NCBI RefSeq assembly: GCF_028888695.1
Contig: NZ_PNFF01000001.1
Span: 1,745,501-1,809,500, forward strand
DNA from: Bacillus methanolicus
GTDB lineage: Bacteria > Bacillota > Bacilli > Bacillales > Cytobacillaceae
DNA length: 64,000 nt
Direction: 5' to 3'
Part shown: positions 1 to 9,904 of the stretch, piece by piece
How the letters are laid out: each line of letters begins with the position of its first letter
Numbering within the stretch: the first letter of the stretch is position 1
Notes under the pieces: generated by a model
The model's database searches: none
Told to the model about the DNA's origin: nothing
What the model saw: the letters and a program-made list of their open reading frames with translations, nothing else
Position numbers and translations under genes: made by a program

Positions 1-202
1 GAAGAGAGAAAACTTCTACGGCTACTGAACCATGGATTTCAAAGCCAAACTCATTGCTTGCCTCATCAAGCATATCGTGGAAAAGTTGTTGCCATTTCAA
101 GGAATCTTTCCAAATATCTTCCTTTGTCAAGCCTCGATCTGTTAAATCATCAAATGTAAGAAAAATTTTTATTTTATTATAAGTTAACCGTTCCAAGCGC
201 AT
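1..202 (-). CDS. mecB: Adaptor protein MecA paralog YpbH/MecB (5' part only)
   Basis: This is the amino-terminal part of a MecA-family adaptor, which delivers substrates to the ClpC ATPase in Bacillus. The visible 67 residues begin MRLERLTYNKIKIF and include DDLTDRGLTKEDIWKD, the family's N-terminal substrate-binding domain. They match B. subtilis YpbH better than MecA as I remember them. The start at 202 was chosen because a GGCAGGGGG ribosome binding site lies 7 bases upstream. An in-frame ATG at 208 sits too close to that site. The gene runs off the left edge, so the C-terminal ClpC-binding domain is not seen. It follows ypbG, as in B. subtilis. Confidence 0.85.
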   Translation of the reverse strand, partial: MRLERLTYNKIKIFLTFDDLTDRGLTKEDIWKDSLKWQQLFHDMLDEASNEFGFEIHGSVAVEVFSL

Positions 203-355
203 GATCATGCCCCCTGCCGTGAACAAAAGCTCATGTTTTAGTTTATGAATAATTTGATTGTTGGTGAATTGTCTACCTTAGCTCATACGCCCCTTGAGTC
301 ATTCTGCTTATCATGATTATATATTTATAGAGGTTTTGTGTAAACTGAATATGCT

Positions 356-1120
356 TTAACCATTTTTAAGTGTAATTAGGTGCGTTTCAGATTTTGCCCC
401 TAAACGCAGCGGCAGAAGAGTTGTTCCATAGCCGTTGCTTATTAAAACAGTCGTTTGTTTCAGTTTCTTTACTTTTCCTTTTTCATATGGGCCATATCCA
501 AAAACGTGAATTTGCCCTCCATGTGTATGTCCGCTCAAGACGAGATGAATCCGATGCTCAGTGCGGATTTTTGCCGTAATTCTCGGATTATGGCTGACTA
601 AAATTTTAAAGCCGTCCTTCTCTGCTTCGCTTAACGGAAGATCAAGACGGTCCCTCCTTTGATTCATATCATCAATACCCATTAAGAAAAATTTTTCCCC
701 TTCTTCCGACTCAAAAACTACAGTAGTATTGTCTAATATTTTAACACTATTCTCAAGCAAAATGGCATCAAGCTGATGATAGTCTATTTCATAGTCATTA
801 TTGCCCCAAACAAAAAAAACAGGCCCAATTTGTCTTAGTTTTGATAAATTTGCCTTTACTTTTTCAAAGCTTACCCCTTTTTCCATAAGATCACCGCCGA
901 TAATCGCGAAATCTGCACGGCCTTTTACTTGGGAAATGATTTTTTCTGAAACGGATCTGCGATGAATATCGGAGATAAAAAAAATTTTGACTTCGCCAAA
1001 ACTCTTCGGAAACTCAGGAAATAATAATTCCGTATTGATCACACGATTGGCAAATGCTTCTTTTATCATATAAAGAAGGAAAAAAAAGCAAGCCAAAAAA
1101 AGGATAATAAATAATTCCAT
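356..1120 (-). CDS. ypbG: Membrane-anchored metallophosphoesterase YpbG
   Basis: A 254-residue calcineurin-like metallophosphoesterase. The first 20 or so residues form a hydrophobic anchor (MELFIILFLACFFFLLYMI), so the catalytic domain is probably tethered to the membrane. All the metal-binding motifs are visible in order: SDIH near residue 51, GGDL near 76, GNND near 106, SHNP near 177 and SGHTHGG near 197. The family hydrolyses phosphoesters, but the physiological substrate of YpbG is not known to me. A GGGGGAA site precedes the ATG. It lies 153 bp before ypbH and 12 bp after the unknown gene at 1133-1534, so it is probably cotranscribed with it. Confidence 0.85.
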   Translation of the reverse strand: MELFIILFLACFFFLLYMIKEAFANRVINTELLFPEFPKSFGEVKIFFISDIHRRSVSEKIISQVKGRADFAIIGGDLMEKGVSFEKVKANLSKLRQIGPVFFVWGNNDYEIDYHQLDAILLENSVKILDNTTVVFESEEGEKFFLMGIDDMNQRRDRLDLPLSEAEKDGFKILVSHNPRITAKIRTEHRIHLVLSGHTHGGQIHVFGYGPYEKGKVKKLKQTTVLISNGYGTTLLPLRLGAKSETHLITLKNG

Positions 1121-1132
1121 AATTCCCCCAAC

Positions 1133-1534
1133 TTACAATTCATTGTTTTTAGCAAGAATGGTATTTTTAAAATCTATGGAAATCATACCATAGATAAAAG
1201 AAAAACTAAAAAGGACAATCGTTTGCCAAATCCCATAACGTGTCATGATGATAAAACTGAATATGACACTGTAATTAACTGCCAGTTCATAAATGGAAAC
1301 ATTCTTTCTGCGAATAAAAGCGAATGTTTTTTTTTCGATTCCTTCTCGAAGCAGATCCCCATTTGCGATTAATCCGATAAGAAAGACTATAGCAGCCACA
1401 AGAAATTCAAGCGGCTCCAATACGAACTCAGCAAAAAAATCGGAAATGACAAAAGGATTATGAATTGGCACCCAATTTATATATAAATATCCGCATATAA
1501 AACCCAATGCTAATTGTATCAATTTCTTCAACAT
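1133..1534 (-). CDS. Unknown small membrane protein
   Basis: I do not recognise this 133-residue protein. The reading frame is open further upstream, but the ATG at 1534 has a good GGGAGGG site 7 bases before it, so I chose that start (MLKKLIQLALGFICGYLYIN). Hydrophobic stretches near residues 5-21, 43-58, 85-100 and 106-118 suggest four membrane segments. A basic segment (REGIEKKTFAFIRRKNVS) lies between the second and third. It sits between ypbG and ypbF, where B. subtilis has no gene, only 12 bp from ypbG. A membrane role beside the anchored phosphoesterase is plausible but unproven. Confidence 0.7.
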   Translation of the reverse strand: MLKKLIQLALGFICGYLYINWVPIHNPFVISDFFAEFVLEPLEFLVAAIVFLIGLIANGDLLREGIEKKTFAFIRRKNVSIYELAVNYSVIFSFIIMTRYGIWQTIVLFSFSFIYGMISIDFKNTILAKNNEL

Positions 1535-1614
1535 GAATAATCCCTCCCATACCATTTGTATGAAAGGGTTTTTTTTATTTTCTTAAAATTATCCAATGCC
1601 GCTTTAACAAATCC

Positions 1615-2073
1615 TTATTTGTTTTCATGGTATAAGTTGATATCGTATTTTTTTTTCATCATTTCAAATACGATATGGCGGTTTTTCCATTCCTCTTCTT
1701 TTTTCCATAAATCTTTGCTTTTATCTATAATTTCACACCTTAACGCATGAAATTCTTTTTCCGCTTTCTCTCTTTTCTCCCTTAATAAATTCATCAATCC
1801 ATAAATGCCGACGATGATGACAAGCAAATAAAAATTTACAGATTGATTCACAAACGCAGAAAACATCGCTGCAAAAGAATAAGAATATGGCTGCATCACC
1901 GTATAGTACAAATAGATAAAAAAGAAAAAACCAAGGGCGATCGTTAACCACATCACAAATAAATGCCTGTTTTTATAACTGTCAAATTTTCGTTTCCGTT
2001 TTACAACGCTCTCAAGCATTTCTTTCGTTGCTTGATCCGTCCGATCATCAAGCATTAAGATTGGCGGCTCCAT
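1615..2073 (-). CDS. ypbF: YpbF family membrane protein
   Basis: A protein of about 152 residues matching the size and position of B. subtilis YpbF, whose function is unknown. The start at 2073 (MEPPILMLDDRTDQATK) follows a GGGGGAGGAAGA site. The frame extends upstream to 2193 only because a terminator region happens to be open. Two membrane segments are visible near residues 39-58 and 70-92, followed by a long charged, probably helical tail (NLLREKREKAEKEFHALR). It lies between ypbE and the unknown membrane gene, and a terminator-like palindrome at 2145-2190 separates it from ypbE. Confidence 0.75.
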   Translation of the reverse strand: MEPPILMLDDRTDQATKEMLESVVKRKRKFDSYKNRHLFVMWLTIALGFFFFIYLYYTVMQPYSYSFAAMFSAFVNQSVNFYLLVIIVGIYGLMNLLREKREKAEKEFHALRCEIIDKSKDLWKKEEEWKNRHIVFEMMKKKYDINLYHENK

Positions 2074-2144
2074 TCTTCCTCCCCCTTCATCTTTTTCTAT
2101 ATAAAAATTGTATGAACTTGTCCGGATAGATATGATTTTTCGAA

Positions 2145-2190
2145 AAAAAAAGGCCAGACCCCTCCAATGGAGGAGCCAGACCCACAGCCT
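2145..2190 (-). terminator. Terminator of ypbE with GGGTCTGG-type palindrome
   Basis: Read on the minus strand, a GC-rich imperfect hairpin built on CCTCC-ATT-GGAGG, flanked by two GGTCTGG copies, is followed by eight or nine T residues. It begins at the ypbE stop codon. The same GGGTCTGAC/GGCTGA vocabulary recurs at several other 3' ends in this window. Confidence 0.75.
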
Positions 2191-2834
2191 CATTTTTGCA
2201 GCGGAATTTCCAATACTTGTCCTGCTTGTATTTCGTTTCCTTGAATTCCATTCGCATCTCGAATGATATCCATTCCTTCTCTCGAATTATAGTATTTGAT
2301 CGCAATCCGGAACAAAGTTTCATTTGGTTGAACAGTATGATAAATGATTGTCTTCGGTCCGGAATCTTTATTTCCTTCAGGCTGCGTTGCTGCATTTTCA
2401 GCAGATGAAGAATGACTTTCTGTTATGGACTCACTTAAAGAAATGTTCTCCTCTTCTTCATGATCTTCATTGTCAAGCGAGCTTTTCTCTGTTTCCTTTT
2501 CCGTATTCGGTTCAGAAGGATCTTCATTTATTTCTAATTCAATCGGTTCATATCCTTCATCGCCGTTGCCAATTGCTTCTTTCTTTCCTGAAAATTTTTG
2601 TCCTTCCAAATATGTATAAGCGCTATAAATCGTAATAGGCAATAAGATAAAAAACAATACCAAAAGACGGATGACCGGATATTTCAGCTTCCATTTATTT
2701 TTCTTCTTTTTATTGCGGTGAATTTCACTGCGAGGCGGAAGTTTACCCGGATTTTCTTCATTTTCAATTGGAAGCCGCTCAATTCTTTTCCTCAGCCTTT
2801 CAGCTTGGTCTCTGTAAGGATCTTCTCTATTCAT
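2190..2834 (-). CDS. ypbE: LysM-domain membrane protein YpbE
   Basis: A 214-residue protein with a basic cytoplasmic N-terminus, one membrane segment near residues 53-72 (RLLVLFFILLPITIYSAY), an acidic low-complexity linker, and a C-terminal LysM domain (YHTVQPNETLFRIAIKYY to the end). LysM binds peptidoglycan, so the protein probably tethers to the wall from the membrane. The start at 2834 (MNREDPYRDQAERL) has AGGAAGG upstream. It overlaps the end of ypbD by 8 bp, which suggests translational coupling. Its function in B. subtilis is not established to my knowledge. Confidence 0.8.
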   Translation of the reverse strand: MNREDPYRDQAERLRKRIERLPIENEENPGKLPPRSEIHRNKKKKNKWKLKYPVIRLLVLFFILLPITIYSAYTYLEGQKFSGKKEAIGNGDEGYEPIELEINEDPSEPNTEKETEKSSLDNEDHEEEENISLSESITESHSSSAENAATQPEGNKDSGPKTIIYHTVQPNETLFRIAIKYYNSREGMDIIRDANGIQGNEIQAGQVLEIPLQK

Positions 2835-3432
2835 GGAATATCCCTTCCTGTTCATTCTGTTTTTTCTTAACCATGATCCATACACCTAATAGAAAATCGA
2901 TTAAGAAGTGCATAAAGATTGTGACAAGCAAATTATCTGTCCATTCATAAATGAAACCGATAAAAAAGCTTAGTAGTGTAATATTCAAAAATAAAAACCA
3001 ATTAAATAAATAACGGTAGTGAACGAGAGCGAAAATAACACTTGAAACAATTAACCCAAAATGGGTTTGAATCATTCCGCGAAATAATAATTCTTCACTG
3101 ATTGCAATACAAGCTGCAAGCCATGCAATATGCGGAATCGACTTGCCGGCAAAAATTCGTTCATTGAGCCCTCCGTCATCATAGTAGGAAGAAGGCAAGA
3201 GCTTTATTAGCAGCAAATCTATGAAAACAATCATCAGTCCGGCTGTACCGCCGACCAACAAAATTTTAAAATCAGTAAAATGAAATAATTCAAAAAATGC
3301 AGAAAAGCTGTCAAACAATATCATACCTAAAATGACTGATATCGTTAATAGTAATATTTGCGTAGCATATAGATGAAAAAGCAGTTCTTTCGAGTCGAGC
3401 ACGCTAATTAATTCTTTATACTTATTTTTCAT
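2827..3432 (-). CDS. ypbD: CPBP-family intramembrane protease YpbD
   Basis: A 201-residue polytopic protein of the CAAX protease/bacteriocin-processing (Abi/CPBP) family. The family's motif 1 is visible as SEELLFRGMIQ near residue 107 (EExxxR), and HY and HFLIDF residues in later helices match the metal-binding histidines. About six membrane segments are apparent. Family members act as intramembrane endopeptidases, but YpbD's substrate is unknown to me. It lies 13 bp after recQ on the same strand and overlaps ypbE, so recQ-ypbD-ypbE look like one transcript. Confidence 0.8.
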   Translation of the reverse strand: MKNKYKELISVLDSKELLFHLYATQILLLTISVILGMILFDSFSAFFELFHFTDFKILLVGGTAGLMIVFIDLLLIKLLPSSYYDDGGLNERIFAGKSIPHIAWLAACIAISEELLFRGMIQTHFGLIVSSVIFALVHYRYLFNWFLFLNITLLSFFIGFIYEWTDNLLVTIFMHFLIDFLLGVWIMVKKKQNEQEGIFHE

Positions 3433-3445
3433 ATCATTCGCTCAC

Positions 3446-4939
3446 TTATTTTATAAGAATCTCTGCTAAATAATTTTTCCAGTCAAAAGAAGAATTTGCA
3501 AGAGATTTTTCTTTGTCCAGCTTAAAAAATTGATTGTAATGAATTCCGCAAATATCACAGCAATGATCTACTTTCATTGTCGATGTTTCACTAAAATATT
3601 TTAATATCAAGTCTCTCCGGCACGTATCCGCCTCGATCCAATTTCTCATTTCCCAAATTTTTTTCCTTTTCATCGAACCGCGGTCTGCTATAAATCTTTT
3701 AAAATGAGTAAATTCAGTTTCCCATCCATTCTCGGAAAAATCGATCCGCTCTAAAAAGTGATGAACGATACGCCACTGAATTTCGTTAAACCCGCAAACC
3801 ATGCTGATTTCATTCTCATATTCAGCAAAATTTGAACGATTGTCCGGGTTTGATTTCAACCAGGAAAGCAGGCTATTGATTTGGATTTCTTCCGGCAATT
3901 CGCCTTCTGCCAGTTGAAATGCAAGTTGTTCATCTCCCGGGGAATATAGCAGAACCGCAATGCTCTCTTTTCCATCACGTCCCGCGCGGCCAATTTCCTG
4001 AAGATAGGATTCAAGCTGGAGCGGCATATGATAATGGATAATAAATCGGATATTTTCTTTGTTGATCCCCATGCCAAAGGCGCTTGTAGCACAAATGATA
4101 TCAAGTTGATTATGAATAAATTGCTGCTGAATCAAGATCCGATTCTCTTGGTCCATGCCTCCATGATAAGCCGCAATATTCCCGATATTTTTCTCCTTTA
4201 AGAAAGAAACCATCTGTTCAGCCATTTTTTTCGATGAAAAATAAATGATTCCCGGGCCTTGAAATTCCCTTGCAATCTCTAATACACGTTCATTCTTTTC
4301 TTTGTGATCTTCGACTTTTTCAACCGCCAAAGCGATATTTGGACGGTCAACGGAATAGATGAATTCATTGCAAATTTGTATACGCAAGGAATCTTTAATA
4401 TCCTTTCTGACTTCTTTTGTTGCAGTGGCTGTTAAAGCTAGAGTTAATGGATTCCCTAATTTTTCCCTTATTTCTCCAAGTGTAAGATAATCCGGTCTGA
4501 AGTCATATCCCCATTGAGAAATGCAGTGGGCCTCATCCACAACAAATAATGATATATCGATCATTTGTAATCGTTTAACAATATAATCCATATTCAACAT
4601 TTCAGGGGAAACAAAGATATATTTATATTTTTCCAGACCGGAAAGGACGTCTCTCCTTTCAAGCGGTGAGAGAAATGAATTCAGAGCAACAACATGCTTT
4701 TCCCCCCGCCTCATTATTTGCTCAACCTGGTCCTGCATAAGCGATAATAAAGGTGAGACGATGACTACTTGTCCAGGCAAAATATAAGCGGGAAGCTGAT
4801 AACATAATGATTTGCCGGTACCTGTCGGGAGCATTGCCAAAGTATCTTTTCCTTCTAAAACAGAGGCAATCGTCTCCTTTTGCCCCCGTTTAAAGGAGTT
4901 GAAATGAAAATATTTCATAAGTAATTCATTTAGTTTCAT
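3446..4939 (-). CDS. recQ: RecQ-family ATP-dependent DNA helicase (RecS type)
   Basis: A 497-residue RecQ helicase that unwinds DNA 3'-5' during recombination and repair. Walker A is [10 protein letters not shown] (residues 37-46), the DEAH box is at 135-138, and motif VI is [10 protein letters not shown] near 320. A zinc-binding region near the C-terminus shows a cysteine before RRDLILKYF and CCDIC. The protein stops soon after, with no HRDC domain, matching the shorter of the two Bacillus RecQ proteins (RecS/YpbC). Its ATG overlaps the TGA of ypbB by four bases, so translation is coupled with that gene. Confidence 0.93.
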   Translation of the reverse strand: MKLNELLMKYFHFNSFKRGQKETIASVLEGKDTLAMLPTGTGKSLCYQLPAYILPGQVVIVSPLLSLMQDQVEQIMRRGEKHVVALNSFLSPLERRDVLSGLEKYKYIFVSPEMLNMDYIVKRLQMIDISLFVVDEAHCISQWGYDFRPDYLTLGEIREKLGNPLTLALTATATKEVRKDIKDSLRIQICNEFIYSVDRPNIALAVEKVEDHKEKNERVLEIAREFQGPGIIYFSSKKMAEQMVSFLKEKNIGNIAAYHGGMDQENRILIQQQFIHNQLDIICATSAFGMGINKENIRFIIHYHMPLQLESYLQEIGRAGRDGKESIAVLLYSPGDEQLAFQLAEGELPEEIQINSLLSWLKSNPDNRSNFAEYENEISMVCGFNEIQWRIVHHFLERIDFSENGWETEFTHFKRFIADRGSMKRKKIWEMRNWIEADTCRRDLILKYFSETSTMKVDHCCDICGIHYNQFFKLDKEKSLANSSFDWKNYLAEILIK

Positions 4940-5994
4940 TGTTGATCACCATATTTCGCAAGGACTAATCGAATTTCAAAATAACTGGCATTTTCCACAT
5001 GTGCACGGATGTGCTTCAACTGTTTTGATGAAACTTTTCCAGAAGCTTCTAAAATGTTTTTTTGAGTTGACTGATCTACATAAGGACTGATATCAAAATC
5101 TTTCATATTTAAAGCAATTTCCACAATATGGTCCTCAATCGTGCTCTTTTTTAAATTTCTTACTCGCGCTATTTTTTCCATCGGCATGCCGGAATTAAGA
5201 AGCTCATATGTCTTTTTTGCCGAATTGGTAAGCGGTACGAATTTGCCTGCCTCCGGTATAATGAAGTGTAATAGCGGAAACCTGGCAGGTCTTTTTGTAA
5301 TCGTTTCAATCATATAGTGAAGAAGGTTTAGGAAAGATACGCGGTAATATGTCTGTTCCATTCCCAGTTTTTCAGCTGCTTGGTTTTCCGTTAGCCCAAT
5401 TCTGTTATAACCGGTGAACCTTATGACAAGGATGGCAGGGTCGATTTGATGATTTGCTTCGAAACAATCTGTTAACTCCTTGTAAAGCTGTTCAGAAAGG
5501 TGGAATCGATCTTTTTCTTGTTTCGCTAAAAAATTCTTCAGCCAGACAAGAGTTTCTTTTTTCTTATGGACGGGAACAAAATCCGGCTTGCGATTGATTA
5601 AGTTCGAGCATACTTGAATAAAAAGGGACAGGCGCTCCCAAAACAGTTCCGTGACATTGTGATATTTCCACCCGTTTAAAAATTCGGGGACGGGTTTTCT
5701 TCGAAATTCTTCATCAAGCATATCTCTTCCTTTTTCCGTTAAAAAAAAATATTGGTCATTCATTTTTTCAATCCAGCCATCTCTTTCAAATTTTCCAACC
5801 TTTTCTTCAATCTCAATCCTTGTAATAGATGGAAAAGCTTGAAAGAATGGATGAAGCTGAAACAAGTGGGTATCCTGTATCGTCTGGGATGATTTTTTCC
5901 CTTTCAAGAGATGATAAATTGAATAAATGGTTCTCTCTCCGTTAATTTTTTTTAAGCAATATAAAATGATTAATTCCAGGTAGGTGGCCGTCAT
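4936..5994 (-). CDS. ypbB: Helix-turn-helix protein YpbB, partner gene of recQ
   Basis: A 352-residue protein matching B. subtilis YpbB. Residues around 295-330 ([25 protein letters not shown]) resemble the C-terminal helix-turn-helix found in some RecQ helicases (HRDC-like/HTH_40). The N-terminal half looks like a winged-helix region ([22 protein letters not shown]). Because recQ overlaps it by four bases and lacks its own C-terminal domain, YpbB may act as a detached accessory subunit of the helicase. That is inference. The ATG follows AGGTGATGAA. Confidence 0.8.
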   Translation of the reverse strand: MTATYLELIILYCLKKINGERTIYSIYHLLKGKKSSQTIQDTHLFQLHPFFQAFPSITRIEIEEKVGKFERDGWIEKMNDQYFFLTEKGRDMLDEEFRRKPVPEFLNGWKYHNVTELFWERLSLFIQVCSNLINRKPDFVPVHKKKETLVWLKNFLAKQEKDRFHLSEQLYKELTDCFEANHQIDPAILVIRFTGYNRIGLTENQAAEKLGMEQTYYRVSFLNLLHYMIETITKRPARFPLLHFIIPEAGKFVPLTNSAKKTYELLNSGMPMEKIARVRNLKKSTIEDHIVEIALNMKDFDISPYVDQSTQKNILEASGKVSSKQLKHIRAHVENASYFEIRLVLAKYGDQQ

Positions 5995-6545
<551 letters not shown>

Positions 6546-6580
6546 GAATTTGATAAAACTTTATCGTTAAGTTACTGGCA

Positions 6581-6606
6581 CCCCTTCTTTTAGAAGGGGT
6601 TTTTAT
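6581..6606 (+). terminator. Rho-independent terminator of fer
   Basis: The hairpin CCCCTTCT-TTT-AGAAGGGG is followed by TTTTTATTTTT. It lies 35 bp past the fer stop codon. Confidence 0.9.
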
Positions 6607-6714
6607 TTTTCATGGAAACTATCTTTATTGCCAGAATTTTTCATGGTTTACTTTGTGTACTTCTGTCTTGTGTAAGATTTCGGTCAAATAACAAAGGATT
6701 TGTCCGAATGAACT

Positions 6715-6950
6715 AAGAACAAAAAGCGGAAGCGCCCCGCTTAGCCCCGACAAGCACAAGACGAATCACGCAAGAGTCGATAGACTCTGGAGTGATTTGG
6801 CTTGTGACCTCGAGGGGCTGGGCGCTCCTCGAAAAGCTAACGCTTTTCTTCGTGCGAAGTATCGCTTCCGTAGCGTTCCTTGTGGAGCCAGATTACGAAA
6901 CTTCATTCAAAGTTATACACAACGTATGAAATTTATAATTTCCTAAACAA
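6715..6950 (+). repeat. Structured dispersed repeat, copy A (236 bp)
   Basis: This non-coding element is almost identical to copy B at 11595-11832: I count two substitutions and one 2-base indel. The left half folds into a nested ladder of stems: AGCGCCC/GGGCGCT, TAGCCCC/GGGGCT, ACAAGC/GCTTGT, AATCAC/GTGATT and AGAGTC/GACTCT. The right half contains small hairpins such as GAAAAGC-TAAC-GCTTTTC and CTTCGTGCGAAG. It lies in the convergent fer/ribU junction. No terminal inverted repeat, target-site duplication or transposase was recognised. A structured mobile (MITE-like) element or RNA are both possible. Confidence 0.85.
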
Positions 6951-6951
6951 T

Positions 6952-6981
6952 AAAAAAAGGGAGAATCAAGACTATTCTCCC
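6952..6981 (-). terminator. Rho-independent terminator of ribU
   Basis: On the minus strand GGGAGAATAG pairs with the following ATTCTCCC and runs into TTTTTTTA. It lies about 115 bp beyond the ribU stop codon. Confidence 0.75.
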
Positions 6982-7095
6982 TCAATCATCTGTTATACCA
7001 TTCGATCACCTATAATCCGGTATCCTTTTTGGGTACAAAGAACAACTTATTAGGTGCACACTTTGTTGGTCTTAATAAGCTGCCCTGTGGTATTA

Positions 7096-7677
7096 TTATG
7101 CACTTTCATAAACTTTTTGCTTGCCGATCCACGATTGCAGGCGCGAGAAGATCAGCATAAAGACGATTGACAAAAGTAAGCCTTTTACAATATTGAATGG
7201 CAGTATCGCCGTTACAATCAATTGTCTCGTTTCAGGAGCAGACATTGCAGGTGCGTTTAAGAAAAATGTATAGGCCGGCAAAATGAAAAAATAATTTAAA
7301 ATACTCATAAGGACAGCCATTACAAAAGTTCCGGTCACCAAAGCAATAGTCATGCCTTTTTTCGTTTTAAGTTTGTTATAGACAAACCAGGTCGGCAAGA
7401 TAAAGATGATTCCGGCCGCAAAATTCGCAATATGTCCTACAGGTACGCCTGTTGGGCTCCCTTTCATCAAATAATCCAGAATATTTTTTATTAATTCAAC
7501 AAGTATCCCGGCAGCCGGTCCAAATACAAGTGCAGCTATCAGTGCAGGTATATCACTGAAATCGATCAATAAGAAACTTGGAAATGGCGGAATCGGAAAA
7601 TTCAACAGCATCAATACATATGCAATCGTACTGAGCATTCCCACCGTAACTAGAGTCTTCGTGTTTAATTTTTTCAT
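7096..7677 (-). CDS. ribU: Riboflavin ECF transporter S component RibU
   Basis: A 193-residue polytopic membrane protein matching RibU/YpaA, the substrate-binding subunit that imports riboflavin with the shared EcfAA'T energising module. About five or six membrane helices are visible, including LLIDFSDIPALIAALVFGPAAGILVELIKN, a stretch typical of RibU. The start at 7677 (MKKLNTKTLV) follows AAAAGGAGAGAGGAAC. Assignment is strongly supported by the FMN riboswitch at 7842-7978 and its terminator, so uptake is presumably shut off when FMN is plentiful. Confidence 0.92.
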   Translation of the reverse strand: MKKLNTKTLVTVGMLSTIAYVLMLLNFPIPPFPSFLLIDFSDIPALIAALVFGPAAGILVELIKNILDYLMKGSPTGVPVGHIANFAAGIIFILPTWFVYNKLKTKKGMTIALVTGTFVMAVLMSILNYFFILPAYTFFLNAPAMSAPETRQLIVTAILPFNIVKGLLLSIVFMLIFSRLQSWIGKQKVYESA

Positions 7678-7751
7678 GTTCCTCTCTCCTTTTGAGATCC
7701 ATCTCATTGAAGGAAGAAAGGTTCAGCATTAAGTGCAGCCCGTTAAAAATG

Positions 7752-7785
7752 AAAACTCCCTTAAGAAATCTCTTAAGGGAGTTTT
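7752..7785 (-). terminator. Riboswitch-controlled terminator ahead of ribU
   Basis: A hairpin with stem ACTCCCTTAAGA/TCTTAAGGGAGT runs into TTTTC-ATTTTT on the minus strand, between the FMN aptamer and ribU. A second inverted repeat, ACGTTCAAAA/TTTTGAACGT (7804-7833), lies between aptamer and terminator and may take part in the switch. Confidence 0.8.
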
Positions 7786-7841
7786 GGAAGGCACACTTAA
7801 TAAACGTTCAAAATTCCTATATTTTTTGAACGTCCGCAGAA

Positions 7842-7978
7842 CCTCCATCTTCTCCCATCCAGACTATACTGTCGGCTTTGGAATCTCACCAAATCCTGCC
7901 TAAATCATATCGATTAGGCTCGCGGGCTTAGAGAATGTCTCATCACCGCCGGTCGGGAATTTCACCCTGCCCCGAAGA
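7842..7978 (-). ncRNA. FMN riboswitch (RFN element)
   Basis: Read on the minus strand the region carries conserved RFN blocks in order: CTTCGGGGCAGGGTG, AATTCCCGACCGGCGGT, AGCCCGCGAG, GGCAGGATTTGGTG, AATTCCAAAGCCGACAG and GTCTGGATGGGAGAAG. This is the FMN-binding aptamer. Placed 164 bp upstream of ribU and followed by an intrinsic terminator, it most likely ends transcription early when FMN binds. Confidence 0.96.
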
Positions 7979-8197
7979 TAGATCATATTATTTTTCAAAA
8001 CTTATTATACTGAGAAAAATTATTTTTTGGAAGTATTGTAACTTAAAAATTCGGATTGCATTAAAAACCGAACATTCTTTCTTTAAATAATGAAATCATT
8101 AAGTTCTGGATAGTTCAAAAAAATTTCAAAAAAGTGATAAATATTGTCCATTCAAACTTTAAAAAGTTTACAATATAAAACGGAACAATATTTTAAA

Positions 8198-8226
8198 TTG
8201 ACAGATAAATGTTCGTCTTGTAAAAT
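8198..8226 (+). promoter_or_regulatory. SigA-type promoter of serA
   Basis: A consensus TTGACA (8198-8203) is separated by 17 bases from TAAAAT (8221-8226), about 45 bp upstream of serA. Confidence 0.8.
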
Positions 8227-8268
8227 AGCAGAAAATTGTTCTTCAAAACATAGACAGGTGGTATGGAA

Positions 8269-9843
8269 ATGCACTATATTTTAGTATCAGACTCGATCAG
8301 TGAGGAAGGACTAGCGCCATTGCTTGAAATGAAAGATGCCGAAATCATTCAGAAAAAAGTGGACGATCCGGAAGTTCCTCTCGACAAAGTTGAGGCTCTA
8401 TTAGTACGAAGTGCTACTAAAGTAGACGAAGAACTGATGGAAAAAATGCCGTCATTAAAGATCATTGCCCGTGCAGGTGTAGGAGTTGACAATATTGATG
8501 TCCAGGCTGCTACAAAACGGGGAATCATTGTGGTGAATGCTCCTGACGGGAATACGATTTCAGCTGCTGAGCATACTTTTGCGATGATGGCGTCATTGAT
8601 GAGGAATATCCCACAGGCTCATCAATCGGTTAAAAATTTGGAATGGAAAAGGAATGCGTTTGTCGGCACTGAGCTATATGGTAAAACACTTGGCATTGTC
8701 GGCTTGGGCAGGATTGGTTCAGAAATTGCCAAACGGGCAAAAGCTTTTGGCATGACCGTTCATGTATTTGATCCATTTTTAACAAAAGAACGCGCACAAC
8801 AAATGGGAATAATAGCAGGTTCACTCGATGATGTATTAATGAATGCTGATATCATCACCGTGCATACACCTTTAACTCCTAAAACAAAAGGGCTTATAAA
8901 TGAACAAACATTAAGCAAAACAAAGAAAGGTGTTTATCTCCTGAACTGTGCCAGAGGAGGCATTATTGACGAAAAGGCACTTGCCAAGTTTATTGCAAAC
9001 GGGCATGTTGCCGGTGCTGCTCTAGACGTCTTTGAAACAGAGCCGCCAGGGGAAAATCCTTTATTTAAATTTGACAATGTGATTGTTACTCCGCATCTTG
9101 GTGCTTCAACAAAAGAAGCACAGCTAAATGTTGCAACCCAAGTTGCGAAAGAAGTCAAGATGTTTTTTGAAGACAAACCAGTTTTAAACTCAATTAATCT
9201 GCCGGCTATGTCAAAAGATATATATGAAAAAATACGGCCGTTCCATCATTTAGCAAAACAGATAGGATCGATGCTGTCTCAATGCGTCAAAGAAGGCGTC
9301 AATGAAATTTCTGTTACTTATTCAGGTTCAGTTGTCGATCTTGAAACTTCCTACTTAACAAAAGCATTACTTTCAGGGTTTTTTGAAAACAGGATTGATG
9401 CAAATGTGAATGAAGTGAATGCCATGCTTACAGCAAAGGAACGTGGAGTTACAGTCGGAGAAAAAATATCTTCGAATACATTCGGTTATTCGAATTGTAT
9501 TTCTGTCACAATTAAAGGCGATGTACGTGATTATACAATAAGAGCAACCTTTATTGAGAATTATGGGCCAAGAATTGTATATATCAATGATTTTAATATA
9601 GACTTTTTCCCTGATGGAAATCTTCTCTATATTCAGCATATAGACAGACCGGGTGTAATCGGGCGGGTCGGAAAAATTCTTGGTGACCATCATATTAATA
9701 TTGCAACGATGCAGGTCGGCCGAAAAGAGGCCGGTGGGGAAGCGATTATGATCTTATCTTGTGACAAACCGCTTGATGATGAGAAGGTTAAATTGTTGCA
9801 GGAACTGGATGATATCGTATCCATTAATCCAATCATACTTTAA
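8269..9843 (+). CDS. serA: D-3-phosphoglycerate dehydrogenase SerA
   Basis: This enzyme oxidises 3-phosphoglycerate to 3-phosphohydroxypyruvate, the first step of serine synthesis. It has about 524 residues in the long Bacillus form. The catalytic and NAD domains carry [14 protein letters not shown] near residue 145, NCARGG near 225 and TPHLGAST near 270. An intervening allosteric substrate-binding domain follows, then a C-terminal ACT domain ([18 protein letters not shown]) that usually senses serine. I chose the ATG at 8269 because AGGTGG lies 7 bases before it. The ATG at 8263 is only one base from that site. A perfect promoter lies upstream. Confidence 0.96.
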   Translation: MHYILVSDSISEEGLAPLLEMKDAEIIQKKVDDPEVPLDKVEALLVRSATKVDEELMEKMPSLKIIARAGVGVDNIDVQAATKRGIIVVNAPDGNTISAAEHTFAMMASLMRNIPQAHQSVKNLEWKRNAFVGTELYGKTLGIVGLGRIGSEIAKRAKAFGMTVHVFDPFLTKERAQQMGIIAGSLDDVLMNADIITVHTPLTPKTKGLINEQTLSKTKKGVYLLNCARGGIIDEKALAKFIANGHVAGAALDVFETEPPGENPLFKFDNVIVTPHLGASTKEAQLNVATQVAKEVKMFFEDKPVLNSINLPAMSKDIYEKIRPFHHLAKQIGSMLSQCVKEGVNEISVTYSGSVVDLETSYLTKALLSGFFENRIDANVNEVNAMLTAKERGVTVGEKISSNTFGYSNCISVTIKGDVRDYTIRATFIENYGPRIVYINDFNIDFFPDGNLLYIQHIDRPGVIGRVGKILGDHHINIATMQVGRKEAGGEAIMILSCDKPLDDEKVKLLQELDDIVSINPIIL

Positions 9844-9864
9844 TTAATAAGCTATTCAATAAAT

Positions 9865-9895
9865 GGGGCTGACTCATATGCTTTGAGTCAGCCCC
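9865..9895 (+). terminator. Palindrome between convergent serA and hisJ, probable bidirectional terminator
   Basis: GGGGCTGACTCA pairs perfectly with TGAGTCAGCCCC around an 7-base loop. No long T run follows on either strand, so termination is likely but not certain. The GGCTGACTCA core belongs to the palindrome family also seen at 27403-27480, 50561-50687 and 55655-55684. Confidence 0.65.
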
Positions 9896-9904
9896 TCGCT
9901 ATTG

